A stretch of DNA of 64,000 nucleotides from Sphingobium sp. CR2-8. GTDB taxonomy: Bacteria > Pseudomonadota > Alphaproteobacteria > Sphingomonadales > Sphingomonadaceae. The stretch is from assembly GCF_035818615.1 (NCBI RefSeq), contig NZ_JAYKZY010000002.1, positions 64,501 to 128,500 on the forward strand. The letters run 5' to 3'. The position numbers and the translations under genes were made by a program. Numbering within the stretch: position 1 is the stretch's first letter; every line of letters begins with the position of its first letter. Under the pieces are notes generated by a model that saw only the letters and a list, made by a program, of their open reading frames with translations, did not search any database and was not told the DNA's origin. Below are positions 17,126 to 25,680 of the stretch, in pieces.

Positions 17126-17337
17126 ATCGGTCTCCAGCGTCGGGGCTGGCATGGCTGGCCGGCCCTGGGGTGTCGCTGGCGAGAATGGCGAACAGTGGAG
17201 GCCCGAGCGGAGTGGCAAAAGCACGGGCGAAAATTGTCACCCCTTTGCCTGTCGTCTGGGCCTGTCCTGAAGGCATGCCCCTGGGGCTTGTCTGGGTGGG
17301 CGGCGCAGCGTGCTATTTGACGCGGGATAGCCCCGGT

Positions 17338-18070
17338 TTAGCCCGCGTGGAGCAGGTCGCGATAGCCACCATCGCGCAGGCGCAGGGCTTGGGTGAGCAG
17401 GCGATGGGTGCCGCGGCGCTCGCTCGAGGCCTTCCATAGCGCGGCCGACAGGTCCGGCATCGCCGGATAGGCCAGATATGCCAACGCCCGCAGCGTCGCG
17501 CCAGCGACATGGGCGTCAAGCAGGCGGAGCATCAGGTCGAAGCGCGCGGCCTGGAAGGGCGACAGATCGCTTGGCGGCGTGCCCGATCCGCCTGTTCCCC
17601 CAAGCCAGAGGCGGGCCTGCGCGGTGGCGCGCAGTCGCCCGTCGAACAGCGGATCGTCCGGGAGATGGAATGCTGTGCGGGGTTCGCGCTGCAGGCCGCG
17701 CTGGGGGCCGCGCAGCCACAGGCGGATCGTGCGTCCGCCTGCAAACAGGATGACATGGGTGCCGTCATCGGCTTGCCCGAGCTGCCGGAGGCCAGGCAAG
17801 GCATGCGGACCCGGGAAATCAGGCCCTGGGTCGATGATCACGACGCAAGCGGCTACCGCCGGATCCCACAGCGCGGGATCATCGCGCGGCGAGCGGTCGG
17901 GATCGATGGGGAAAGCGAAGGCCCCACGACCGGGCAAAGTCCTCCTTTGCCTGGGAAGGGGTGGTCGCATTGAGGGCGGCATGGCCGAGGCGATAGGCGG
18001 GCGCGCGCGACAGGAAGCGCTGCGCATAATCGCACCGGTCCTGCCCGCTTCTCGCTTCGACCTTGGCCAT
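17338..18070 (-). pseudogene. DUF2285 domain gene with a one-base frameshift
   Basis: The 5' part starts at 18070 (MAKVEARSGQDRCDYAQRFL) and has the typical N-terminal segment ending DFARSWGLRFP. The C-terminal DUF2285 part (FPIDPDRSPRDDPALWDPAV to the stop at 17338) is in the next frame. The switch falls in a run of four G (17908-17911, CCCC on the coding strand), and removing one base restores a continuous protein of about 243 residues. DUF2285 proteins accompany these elements and are thought to be regulatory. The indel could be real decay or a homopolymer error. Confidence 0.8.
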
Positions 18071-18215
18071 CCGCCCGGCTCCCTTCGCCAGCCAAGGCTG
18101 GCGGCTGGCGGGCCGGGCGGAAGACCTTGCCTGCGGACAAGCCTGTCCGCCAAGGGGGACAGGCTTGCCGGGCGGCCAATCGATCGACGCCCCGCGCGAG
18201 CGGGGCGCCGGTTCG

Positions 18216-18512
18216 TCAGCGCGACCAGATGAGCGAGTAGCTCTCGCCGTCGTCGGCGGCGATTAGGCTTGCGTAGATCGGTGCCGGGAAGCTGGGGTCG
18301 TCGAGCTTGCAGCTCATATAGTCCGAACCTGCAGCCGACGTCTTGGCCCAGGCGGCGCCGAATTCGACTGCGCCGGTGAAAAGGCGGAAGTCGGGTGCCT
18401 TGTCATTGTCCTTGGCGCTCGGGCGGATGCTGGTCTTGACGTTGAGGGTGAGCGACTTGATCGTGCCGGTGAAGCCGTCCGAGGTCTTGGTGAAGGTGCC
18501 GATGATTGCCAT
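18216..18512 (-). CDS. DUF736 family protein, first copy
   Basis: The 98-residue protein (MAIIGTFTKTSDGFTGTIKS) matches DUF736, a small beta-rich family with the recurring pattern of an LNVK-type strand, GAAWAKTS, YMSCKLDDPSFPAPIYASL and a terminal YSLIWSR. An AGGAG lies six bases before the ATG. DUF736 genes are a hallmark of alphaproteobacterial conjugative elements, usually near parB, and have no proven function. A second diverged copy lies at 20319-20639. Confidence 0.88.
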   Translation of the reverse strand: MAIIGTFTKTSDGFTGTIKSLTLNVKTSIRPSAKDNDKAPDFRLFTGAVEFGAAWAKTSAAGSDYMSCKLDDPSFPAPIYASLIAADDGESYSLIWSR

Positions 18513-18946
18513 GATATTTGCTCCTGTCTTCGAGCCCGCGCCTATCGCGGCCTCGATGGGCATCACGGGACCGGGGCGACCGGCGGCGCACCTGCAAGGC
18601 CGCAGCGTGAGCGCAGGACCGGGCGGGCGCGGCTATTTTGCTTCGCGATGCAAAGTCGGCATGGCCGACGGCGGACAATAGCCGTGCCGCCCGGTTGCGA
18701 CCCAGCCGGTCGAGGCGCAGCCGTCCCTGGTCATATGGGCCATCGAACGCAGGCCGTGTTGGCCGGGCGTTGACGGGGATGGGCAGTGCGTGGCGATCTG
18801 CTGCCTGTTGCCGGATTGAAGGCGCTTCATCCGATGCCGTAAAAATCTGTGGTTCATTAGCTGAAAATCACGCATGAGGGGGGATCGCCATGGCCAAGGC
18901 TAGCCCTGCAATTGAGCCCGGCCTCGACTGTCGTTATGAAAACATA
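18513..18946. other. Intergenic region between DUF736 and the DUF5990 remnant
   Basis: I see no supported gene in these 434 bp. Short frames exist on both strands without ribosome sites or family resemblance. The region separates a minus-strand from a plus-strand gene and presumably carries both promoters. Confidence 0.5.
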
Positions 18947-19374
18947 ATGGCCCGCGTGGATCAGACGGACGTCCGCATGCGGATCGTCATCGACTGGCCC
19001 GTGATCGGCGTGATGCACAGCCTGCAGGCCGGTAACGAGGCTGTCCTCGATTCCCGATATTCGAAAAACCGGCGAACCGCTGGCTTTCGACTTTTCCGTT
19101 CGCGTCGGCCCCGGGGCCTAAGTTCTTCGGCGATGATGTCCGTAGTGAAGGCCCGACCCGCCGCTTTGTCTATATCTGCATCGGGCAGTCGGTCGGTGAC
19201 GCCGCATCGCCCTGGTCGCGGCGGATGAAGATCGACATCCACGACATAGACCCAGATTTGCCCGACCGGGCCGCGAGCGAGGGGTGCGTTCTCGAAACAA
19301 GCATGACCGGCACTGGCGCGGATGGCACAGCTGCCTGCGCAACGCTGCGGCCGGTCGCACGGCGGCTGATCTGA
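18947..19374 (+). pseudogene. DUF5990 family gene with two frameshifts
   Basis: Joining three frames gives one protein that resembles DUF5990: MARVDQTDVRMRIVIDWPVI, then KTGEPLAFDFSVRVGPGA, then KFFGDDVRSEGPTRRFVYI and SPWSRRMKIDIHDIDP to the stop at 19372-19374. The first shift is an extra A in the A5 run at 19064-19068. The second is an extra T at 19119 that creates a TAA stop. It is the only gene on the plus strand within this block. No function is known for the family. Confidence 0.75.
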
Positions 19375-19563
19375 TCCTTTGGCAGGGCGCAGACCGCGCC
19401 GGTGCTGATCACCCGGCCGACTCGGCCAGGCCAATTCTGGGGCATTACAGCTTTGGGCGGATGCGACTTTGCGTAAATACGTATATCCGCACATGCGCCG
19501 ATCCTTATTGGCACAAACACAGAGCCGGGACGCCTGGCGCGCGTCCCGGCGAAAAATGACCCG

Positions 19564-19920
19564 TCATCGCATCTGCGCGAAGACTTGGGATGCGGCCTGG
19601 CTGCAAGCGAAGGTCCGGCAGCAGAGCATGCCATGGGCATTGCCGTCGCCATCGACGATGAACGTCGCCACGAACCAGCACCCATCCAGAAAGCCGGTGG
19701 CGGCGATCCGGTCGAGTTCCAGATCATCTTCTTGGGTAAGATACGCACCGATCCAGCGCTCTGAAGCCCGTGCATCCCAGCGGATATCCGTTTCCTCGGC
19801 ATCCAGGAACCGGGCGGCCAGAGCTGCCCCGGCGCCGCGCCCGAATTCCAGTTCCAGGCCGGACTTCAAGGTTGCCATCACGCGATCTGTTGCCAGGGCA
19901 ATGGGCTGAACCGTGGTCAT
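19564..19920 (-). CDS. Hypothetical protein, 118 residues
   Basis: The protein begins MTTVQPIALATDRVMATLKS and shows alternating helices and strands, with DIRWDARASERWIGAYLTQE in the middle and a DGDGNAHGMLCC segment near the end. It has no signal peptide, membrane segment or known motif. A GGAGAC sequence lies a few bases before the ATG. It lies in the accessory part of the conjugative backbone, among DUF736 and ParB-like genes. I do not recognise a named family. Codon use is coding-like throughout. Confidence 0.6.
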   Translation of the reverse strand: MTTVQPIALATDRVMATLKSGLELEFGRGAGAALAARFLDAEETDIRWDARASERWIGAYLTQEDDLELDRIAATGFLDGCWFVATFIVDGDGNAHGMLCCRTFACSQAASQVFAQMR

Positions 19921-20318
19921 GAGAAAGTCTCCTTATGCTGTGCATCCCCAAAATCGAGGACCGGCAGGGAGAGACGGACGCCGGAAGGCTGTCAGGGCCG
20001 CCGGGCACGGCCCGGCGCCGCGCAGCGGGCGCATGGGGGAACCGATTTGCGCAAGCCAAATTGGGGGAAACCGGCGAGCCTTGAAAGCCGCGCCGCCGCC
20101 CGTCACGATCGGAAGACCTCGACGCGCGCTCCTCCAACCTTTGCGGGACACGCAAACGCTACAGCCATATCCCTACTGTGGCCCGACAGTCGCCATCGAA
20201 ACGGCCGCGACAGCCTTCCCGGCAAAGAACAGCGCCGACCGGCCAGACGCGCGCGTTTGGCCGGTGGGTCACGATGGTGCGGTAGGCCCCCGCGCCATGC
20301 GGCGCAGGGGCGTCCGGG
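19921..20318. other. Intergenic region, no supported gene
   Basis: These 398 bp hold no convincing reading frame or strong structural signal. They separate the 118-residue hypothetical gene from the second DUF736 gene on the same strand. Confidence 0.45.
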
Positions 20319-20639
20319 TCAGGCGTCCGGGTTCCAGATAAGGGCGTAGCTGTCCTCATCGTCCTGGCCAGCGGCCCGACCGAGATTGGCGTAGAGGGTG
20401 CGGGGGCCAAGTTCCGGCGCGGCCATGGCGATACGGATATATTCGCGGCCCGATACCTCGCCAGTGCGGATCCATCCGCCGCCGAGCTCAGTGCCGTTGG
20501 AGAGAATCCGATAGTCGGGCTGCTCGCCAGTCTTGCCCTTATTGGGGATGATTTCGATGTCGGCACGGACCGTGAGGGTCTTGAGGACACCCTTGAAACC
20601 GCCATTGTCGAGCCGCTGGACATAACCGATGGAAGCCAT
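20319..20639 (-). CDS. DUF736 family protein, second copy
   Basis: The 106-residue protein (MASIGYVQRLDNGGFKGVLK) shares the DUF736 pattern with the copy at 18216-18512, including GGGWIRTGEVSGREYIRIAM and the terminal DSYALIWNPDA, but is clearly diverged. Two ATGs compete: AAGGAG lies only one base before the ATG at 20645 but seven bases before the one at 20639, so 20639 is the real start. Two different DUF736 genes in one element suggest distinct roles or partners. Function is unknown. Confidence 0.87.
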   Translation of the reverse strand: MASIGYVQRLDNGGFKGVLKTLTVRADIEIIPNKGKTGEQPDYRILSNGTELGGGWIRTGEVSGREYIRIAMAAPELGPRTLYANLGRAAGQDDEDSYALIWNPDA

Positions 20640-21099
20640 TGCCATTCTCCTTCTTGTCGCCCCCGGCCAATCCGCTGGGCGTGCGGACCGTCCGGCAGCG
20701 CGCGGGGTCGCCTGAACCGCAGGCCGCAGCGATCAGCGAAGGACCGGAAGGACCGGTGCTATTTGAGAGCGCAGCGGCCGCGAGGAGCCGGAACGGCGGG
20801 GAAATAGCAGCGGAACGATGGTTTCAGGCGGCGCTGCTGCGCTGCCAGGTCAACGCATCAAGCCCAAGAGGATGGGTGGCGTGTGCCACAGGAGAATAGG
20901 CATGCGGTTGGTGATATTCCCCTGCGATCGACATGGGGTCAAGGAGCGCGGGCAACCACAGCGCACGACATCACCATGCCGATCGGAGCAAAGGTAGCAG
21001 CCATGCTTTAGCGACCGGGTCATTCCGGTGCCTGCCACAAGACGGTGAGCCGCACTGCAACGATAGGCTGGAAAAGATCATCCGGCTTGTGGTGCCCGG
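20640..21099. other. Intergenic region, no supported gene
   Basis: I find no gene in these 460 bp, which lie between a frameshifted remnant and the DUF736 gene. Short frames on both strands lack ribosome sites and family resemblance. Confidence 0.45.
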
Positions 21100-21544
21100 T
21101 TATCCCGATGAAAACCATATGGGCGGCACGGCGGAATCGGCCATGTCGAACAAGGCGATGATCGCGGCGTAGCTGCCGAGGGCCTGTGCCACGGGATGGC
21201 CGATCAGACCATAGTCACCCGAGGCGGCACCAGAAAGCCGTGGTTCCCTTGTGCCCTGGAACGGGACAGGCTTCCGGTCGAGCGCACCGACGCAGTCACC
21301 CGATCATCGCCCTAACCGTAGATGACAGGCGGTGCAAAAAAACCGCGCGCGATCCAGACCCCCATGCCGCATTAAGCGCGTAAAGCGTCAGTGGCGCATC
21401 CATGCGACGATTCGTCACGTCGAACAAGGGGACATCCCACTCCACGAACGGTCCCTGCGCGATGACAAGATCAACGAGCGCGTTCCGGCGGCTGGTGGGC
21501 AAATCGCCGCCAAGGGTGAGGGCAACAGATGTACGGTCGGCCAT
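21100..21544 (-). pseudogene. Frameshifted gene of an uncharacterised element-associated family
   Basis: The first frame starts at 21544 (MADRTSVALTLGGDLPTSRR) and stops at 21296. Directly after, the neighbouring frame continues with RKPVPFQGTREPRL, then LGSYAAIIALFDMADSAVPP and a stop at 21100. Together they resemble a family of about 150 residues that I recall from sphingomonad plasmids, with an N-terminal LGG segment and a C-terminal helix ending in VPP. A single-base shift near 21297 separates the halves. The reconstruction is reasoned from pattern, not from an alignment. Confidence 0.55.
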
Positions 21545-21652
21545 GATCTTTTGCGCCTTGTCGCCGCGCGTCCGCCTTGGCGGGCGCGCGGCCCAAAATT
21601 CAGGGTGGAGAAAGCGGGCGGCGGCGCGTGATGCGCCGCCGCCCGCAGGGGA

Positions 21653-23539
21653 TCATGCCGCAAGGCGGTCGGCCTCGTCCTCTTCATCGCAGGGCGGCAC
21701 GGCCTGCGCTTCGACGGGAAGGCCCAGGACTGCGCCGGGGGTGGTCGGGTCCGGCTCATCATCGCCGGGGGCCAGCCGGTCGATAGGACGATCCGCCTGC
21801 GCTATGGCATGGGCCGCGACCGGACCCACGCCGCCACGAGCCGTATAAGCGGCGGGCGGGAACGTCATCCAGCGTGGCACCCATTGGTCGCGCTTGGTGC
21901 GTCCATTCGTGCCGTCCAGATGATCGCGCACAATCTGCTTGAGGGTCTTGCTCTTCTCGCCTCTGTTGGCATCGGCAACGCTTTGGCCTGCGACGTCCGC
22001 GATGATATGCAACAGCACCTCACGGTCACGCAAAATGCTGAAAAACGCATCGTCCGCCGACCACCAGCGGGTCATATCGACGCCGACATGCAGCCCGACT
22101 GCCTCCACAGCGGCGCTGCCGCTGGCCAGCGCCTCACCCATAACGATGGTGACGACTTCCATGATGACCGCGTCGGGAAGCTCGATCAGCCTCGCAAACA
22201 GGCCACAAATACCATATTCCTCACCACTGCCGCCGATCACGGTCGGTTCCTCATCTGAGAACCCAAGCGTGGCCAGCACTGCGCGGCGGCGTTCGTCAAA
22301 AACGGCCTCGGCGGGCGCATTATCGAGGCTGTCGCGCACATCCGCATTGCGGCTGGTCTGCGGTTCCGGCCTGATCGACCAAAAATGCGAACCGACGATG
22401 GCATGGGCGACCATCAGGCGGAGTGCGATGCCCGGAAACCCCAGAATAGTAGCGCGCACGGCGGCATGACGGTGCAGATCGATATAGGTTTGCATGGTCG
22501 ATGTGATTTCCGGCCTTGCGATTTTCTGGGCTGAGCCGTCTGCCTGTGCCCTCGCGATGCGATCCGCCTCTTTGCGGCTGACATAGCCTTCATGGAAGGT
22601 GACTTCGCCGTGGGCGCGGACATCGACATAGACGCGCCCGCCCTTGCGCTTGCCTGCCTTCTCATATTCCCATGTGGAGAAATGTTCGGACGGCGGCACG
22701 ATCACGACATCGGCCCATCCTTCGTCAAGATAGGTTTCGCGCCGGGCGTCGATGGCGGCATTCTGGGCATTCCAGAACGCATCGCCGTCTGCAAAATAGC
22801 AGTCGTCGCCGAACAGGTCGGCTATGGTCGCAAGCCCGCTGGCCTCAACATTGAACAGCGCATATTTCGCACCGATCGACTGCCCGCCCAGCAGCCACGC
22901 CTTCAACTGGTGGCCGGTCGGCACATAGGTGTCGGGATCATCGGCCAGCGCCAGCCATGCTTTCTGCTGGCTTTTTGATGCCAAGGTGAGGTGACGGACG
23001 GTGGTGCGGTCGATCTCTTCGCGCGCATACATCTGACTGATGCGCGGCAACAGATTGCCCAGCGCCAGCACCCGTTTGATGGTGAGTTCGGGCAGGCCGA
23101 AGGTCCCGGCAATGTCATCGATCTTGCGGCCTTCCTTGACCAGCCGGGTGAAGGTTTCCCATTGGGTGACCTCATCGGGATCGAGCCGCGCCATATTCTC
23201 GATCATCGACGCTTCGACGGCATCGGCATCGTCGCCCTCGTCGAGAATGGCGCAGGGCAGCAGCGCGGCTTCGCCGTCATCCTCGCCCGTCGCGCGCCGT
23301 TCGGCGGCGACGATCAGCGCGGCATGGAAGCGACGGCTTCCCGCAACGATCTCGAAGGCATCGGGCGCGCACCCTTCGACAGGCTCAGGACAGGGATTGG
23401 GGCGCACGATCACCGGCTGGATCACGCCTCGCTTGCGCACGGTCGGGAGGATATCGGACACGTCTGGAGCCTTCTTTGCGTAGCGCATATTGGCTTTGCT
23501 GACGGAAAGCTTGGCAAGAGGGATAAAATCGAGTTTCAT
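21653..23539 (-). CDS. ParB/RepB/Spo0J family protein (large, plasmid type)
   Basis: The 628-residue protein has an N-terminal ParB nuclease-like domain (IPLAKLSVSKANMRYAKK, then IVAGSRRFHAALIV). A ParB-type HTH follows (about 130-200, GTFGLPELTIKRVLALGNLL), and a long C-terminal region ends acidic. Such large ParB-like proteins are markers of these elements and may act in partition or in protection from restriction. Near residue 50 the sequence NPCPEPVEGCAPD interrupts the conserved VRPN to FEIVAG stretch and comes from an inserted repeat, yet the frame stays open. The start at 23539 precedes the conserved region. Confidence 0.87.
   Translation of the reverse strand: MKLDFIPLAKLSVSKANMRYAKKAPDVSDILPTVRKRGVIQPVIVRPNPCPEPVEGCAPDAFEIVAGSRRFHAALIVAAERRATGEDDGEAALLPCAILDEGDDADAVEASMIENMARLDPDEVTQWETFTRLVKEGRKIDDIAGTFGLPELTIKRVLALGNLLPRISQMYAREEIDRTTVRHLTLASKSQQKAWLALADDPDTYVPTGHQLKAWLLGGQSIGAKYALFNVEASGLATIADLFGDDCYFADGDAFWNAQNAAIDARRETYLDEGWADVVIVPPSEHFSTWEYEKAGKRKGGRVYVDVRAHGEVTFHEGYVSRKEADRIARAQADGSAQKIARPEITSTMQTYIDLHRHAAVRATILGFPGIALRLMVAHAIVGSHFWSIRPEPQTSRNADVRDSLDNAPAEAVFDERRRAVLATLGFSDEEPTVIGGSGEEYGICGLFARLIELPDAVIMEVVTIVMGEALASGSAAVEAVGLHVGVDMTRWWSADDAFFSILRDREVLLHIIADVAGQSVADANRGEKSKTLKQIVRDHLDGTNGRTKRDQWVPRWMTFPPAAYTARGGVGPVAAHAIAQADRPIDRLAPGDDEPDPTTPGAVLGLPVEAQAVPPCDEEDEADRLAA
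23372..23392. repeat. REP-like repeat inserted in frame in parB-like gene
   Basis: The 21-bp sequence CCCTTCGACAGGCTCAGGAC plus one base is a dispersed repeat that I know from sphingomonad genomes, where it is translated as CPEPVEG-like peptides. Here it adds about nine residues inside the ParB-like nuclease domain without breaking the frame. I saw no second copy in the window. Confidence 0.65.
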
Positions 23540-23637
23540 GGGTGTCACTCCTTGTGAGTGCCGGGCCGTTGCTCTTGGAAATGTGGCGGTCCGGCTTTCG
23601 CGATGCGGCGATACGCGCCGCGCGTCATCCGCCGGTC

Positions 23638-24057
23638 CTAAATGGTGGGATCGGCTGGAAGGTCGGGAACAGTGCCGGGTGCAAGGCTGCGCAAAAGCTG
23701 CTCGGCATGGATGATCGAACCGGTCTGGCGCGCCATCTCGCTCCACCGCGAAAGCGAATAGGGGGTGGAAAAGCCCAGATCGCGCTCGATCCTCAAGCCA
23801 AAGGGCAGCCGGATGCTCTGAATTTCCATAAGCGAGAAGGTGCCCATTTCAGGGCATCCAAACCCCAGATCGGCAAGGCCGAACAAAGTGTCGTCATCGC
23901 CATAAAGTTCGGTTGCGAGCCATGTGCCAGCGCCCAGCGGATTGAAGAATTTGACGACCGGGACGGGATCGAAGCGCATGTCCCGCGTTTGCGCGGCGAC
24001 GCTGCTTATGGCGTTTGCGCGCAGCGCATAGCGAAGGTCGGGGGTCAGGAGGATCAT
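23638..24057 (-). CDS. DUF2958 domain protein
   Basis: The 139-residue protein matches DUF2958: MILLTPDLRYALRANAISSV, then PVVKFFNPLGAGTWLATELY, DTLFGLADLGFGCPEMGTFS and FSTPYSLSRWSEMAR. The family is cytosolic, found on plasmids and ICEs near ardC and parB, and has no established activity. Its start overlaps the ardC stop by 4 bp, so it is co-translated with that gene. The sequence is intact. Confidence 0.87.
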   Translation of the reverse strand: MILLTPDLRYALRANAISSVAAQTRDMRFDPVPVVKFFNPLGAGTWLATELYGDDDTLFGLADLGFGCPEMGTFSLMEIQSIRLPFGLRIERDLGFSTPYSLSRWSEMARQTGSIIHAEQLLRSLAPGTVPDLPADPTI

Positions 24058-25129
24058 GCCACCCTCCGGTCCAGCGCGGGCGCGCGGCTATGCGTCTGTT
24101 CACATGGCGTTTGCCCGGCCCTATTCCCGTCCCGACCTACGTCGCCGCGCCCGCTCGTGTCGCCGGTGTCTTCGTCCTGCCCGGCGTCGGGCAAGCGCGA
24201 CAACAGCCAGTCGGCGGCTTTGCTGGCTGCACCTGCGGCACGGAAGATGGCGCGATTATCCTCGCGCAACACCTCCAGCCATGACCCGATATAATCGGCG
24301 TGACGCACGGTCGGCACGATACCCAGAGCCGCGCAGAGGAAAGCCGATCCCATTTCGGCGATCAGTTCCTCGCGGGCATAGTCCTTGCTACCAAAGCTGT
24401 TCGTGAGATTGCGGTCGAGACGCGTTGCATGACCTGTCGCATGGGTCAGTTCGTGCAGGCAGGTCCGATAAAAATTGATCTGGTCGAAAAAGGCGGGTTG
24501 CGGCGGCACAGCCACAAAATCCTGGCTCGGCACATAATAGGCTTTGTCGCCACCGATGCGGAAGTCGACGCCGCTGGCCGCGATCAGTTCCTCCGCAACC
24601 GGTACGATTTCGCGATCTGGCAAAGGCACAGGGTCCACGGCAAGGCCGGGTCGTAGCCCCTCGCATTGCGAGACGTTGAAGACCGTGAAACGCTTGAGGA
24701 AAGCGATCGACTTGGCGTCTCCCCCGTATTTCGCGCCTTCTCTTTCTCCGCTTCGGGGGTGAAGCGGTCGGCATAGACGACGGTCGTGCCCTGTTCGCCC
24801 CTGCGGACGCATCCGCCTGCATCCCGCGTCTGTTTGAAGGTCAGCCAGCTTTGCGATGGAAAGCCCTTTTCCATCACCGCGCCCCACAGGATAAGCACGT
24901 TCACGCCGGAATAATTGCGGGCGGTGAGCGCATTGCGCGGCAGGCCGGGGGCAAGGCCGCCAAGGCTGGGGTCCGCGCTGGATGCCCAAGGCTGGACCCA
25001 AGGAATGCGCCCCGCCTCCAATTGTGCGATGATCTTGGCGGTCACCTCGTCATAGAGGTTGAGCCGTTCGGGCTGCGCCGCACCGGCACCGTGCGGGCCG
25101 CGCGCGCGACGTGAGGCATATCGAGCCAT
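24054..25129 (-). pseudogene. ardC: ArdC-like antirestriction gene with a frameshift
   Basis: The start at 25129 opens an N-terminal ArdC ssDNA-binding region (LNLYDEVTAKIIAQLEAGRI, PWVQPW, NYSGVNVLILW). Near 24717-24725, at a run of five C, the protein changes frame. It continues with SIAFLKRFTVFNVSQCEGL and the zinc metallopeptidase part (CLHELTHATGHATRLDR, with the HExxH motif) to the stop at 24054. Restoring one base gives a full-length protein of about 357 residues. ArdC proteins shield incoming DNA from restriction. The protein is nonfunctional unless the shift is a sequencing error. Confidence 0.82.
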
Positions 25130-25680
25130 GTCCTGTCCTCCTGCCTGCCCAAAAACATGAGGCTCCCCGGAAGCGGGGGTGGGCGGCGAAATGCGACTGG
25201 AAAGGCCCGCCCCGGCGGGCGTCGGCACTGAAGGGCGGAACGTAAGTGAAGCACCCTCAAGCGCAGCGCAGACGGGTTGCCGGCGACCGCCAAGGGCCTA
25301 GCAGGGAGCGCCGCTCACTCCCGCACTCCGGGAGAGGCTCACCGATATCGCCGCCACGCGCAGCGTGGCGTCCATGCTCCGGGCCAGTGCCCGGACCAGC
25401 GCGAGCGATCGTAACCGTCCGGACCAGACCCAAAGGGTCTGGGTGCCGCCGCCAGGGGCGGGGCATAGAGCGCGGTCGCGTCAGCGACGCGTCATAGCAT
25501 CGCGTTCAGGGGATAGTGGGCGCTACCATGGACAATTCATAGTTCACGGGCCTTCCGCCGCGTACGTCTCGAAGCATGCAGATGCCAATGGCTGGCAGGG
25601 GCCGCCGCGTACAGGGGCAATGACCAGCCGCTCGCTTTTTATCATTCGACCGAAAGCAAGAAAGCGGCTGGCCATGGGGA
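25130..25680. other. Intergenic region at the end of the conjugative backbone
   Basis: No gene is supported in these 551 bp. They separate the start of the ardC remnant from the TonB receptor cargo and may hold a junction between backbone and cargo. I saw no insertion sequence ends or direct repeats that would mark one. Confidence 0.45.

Noticed and set aside
19564..19920. Second transcription unit with the DUF5990 remnant
   Set aside because: The hypothetical gene is on the opposite strand and about 190 bp away, so no link is supported.
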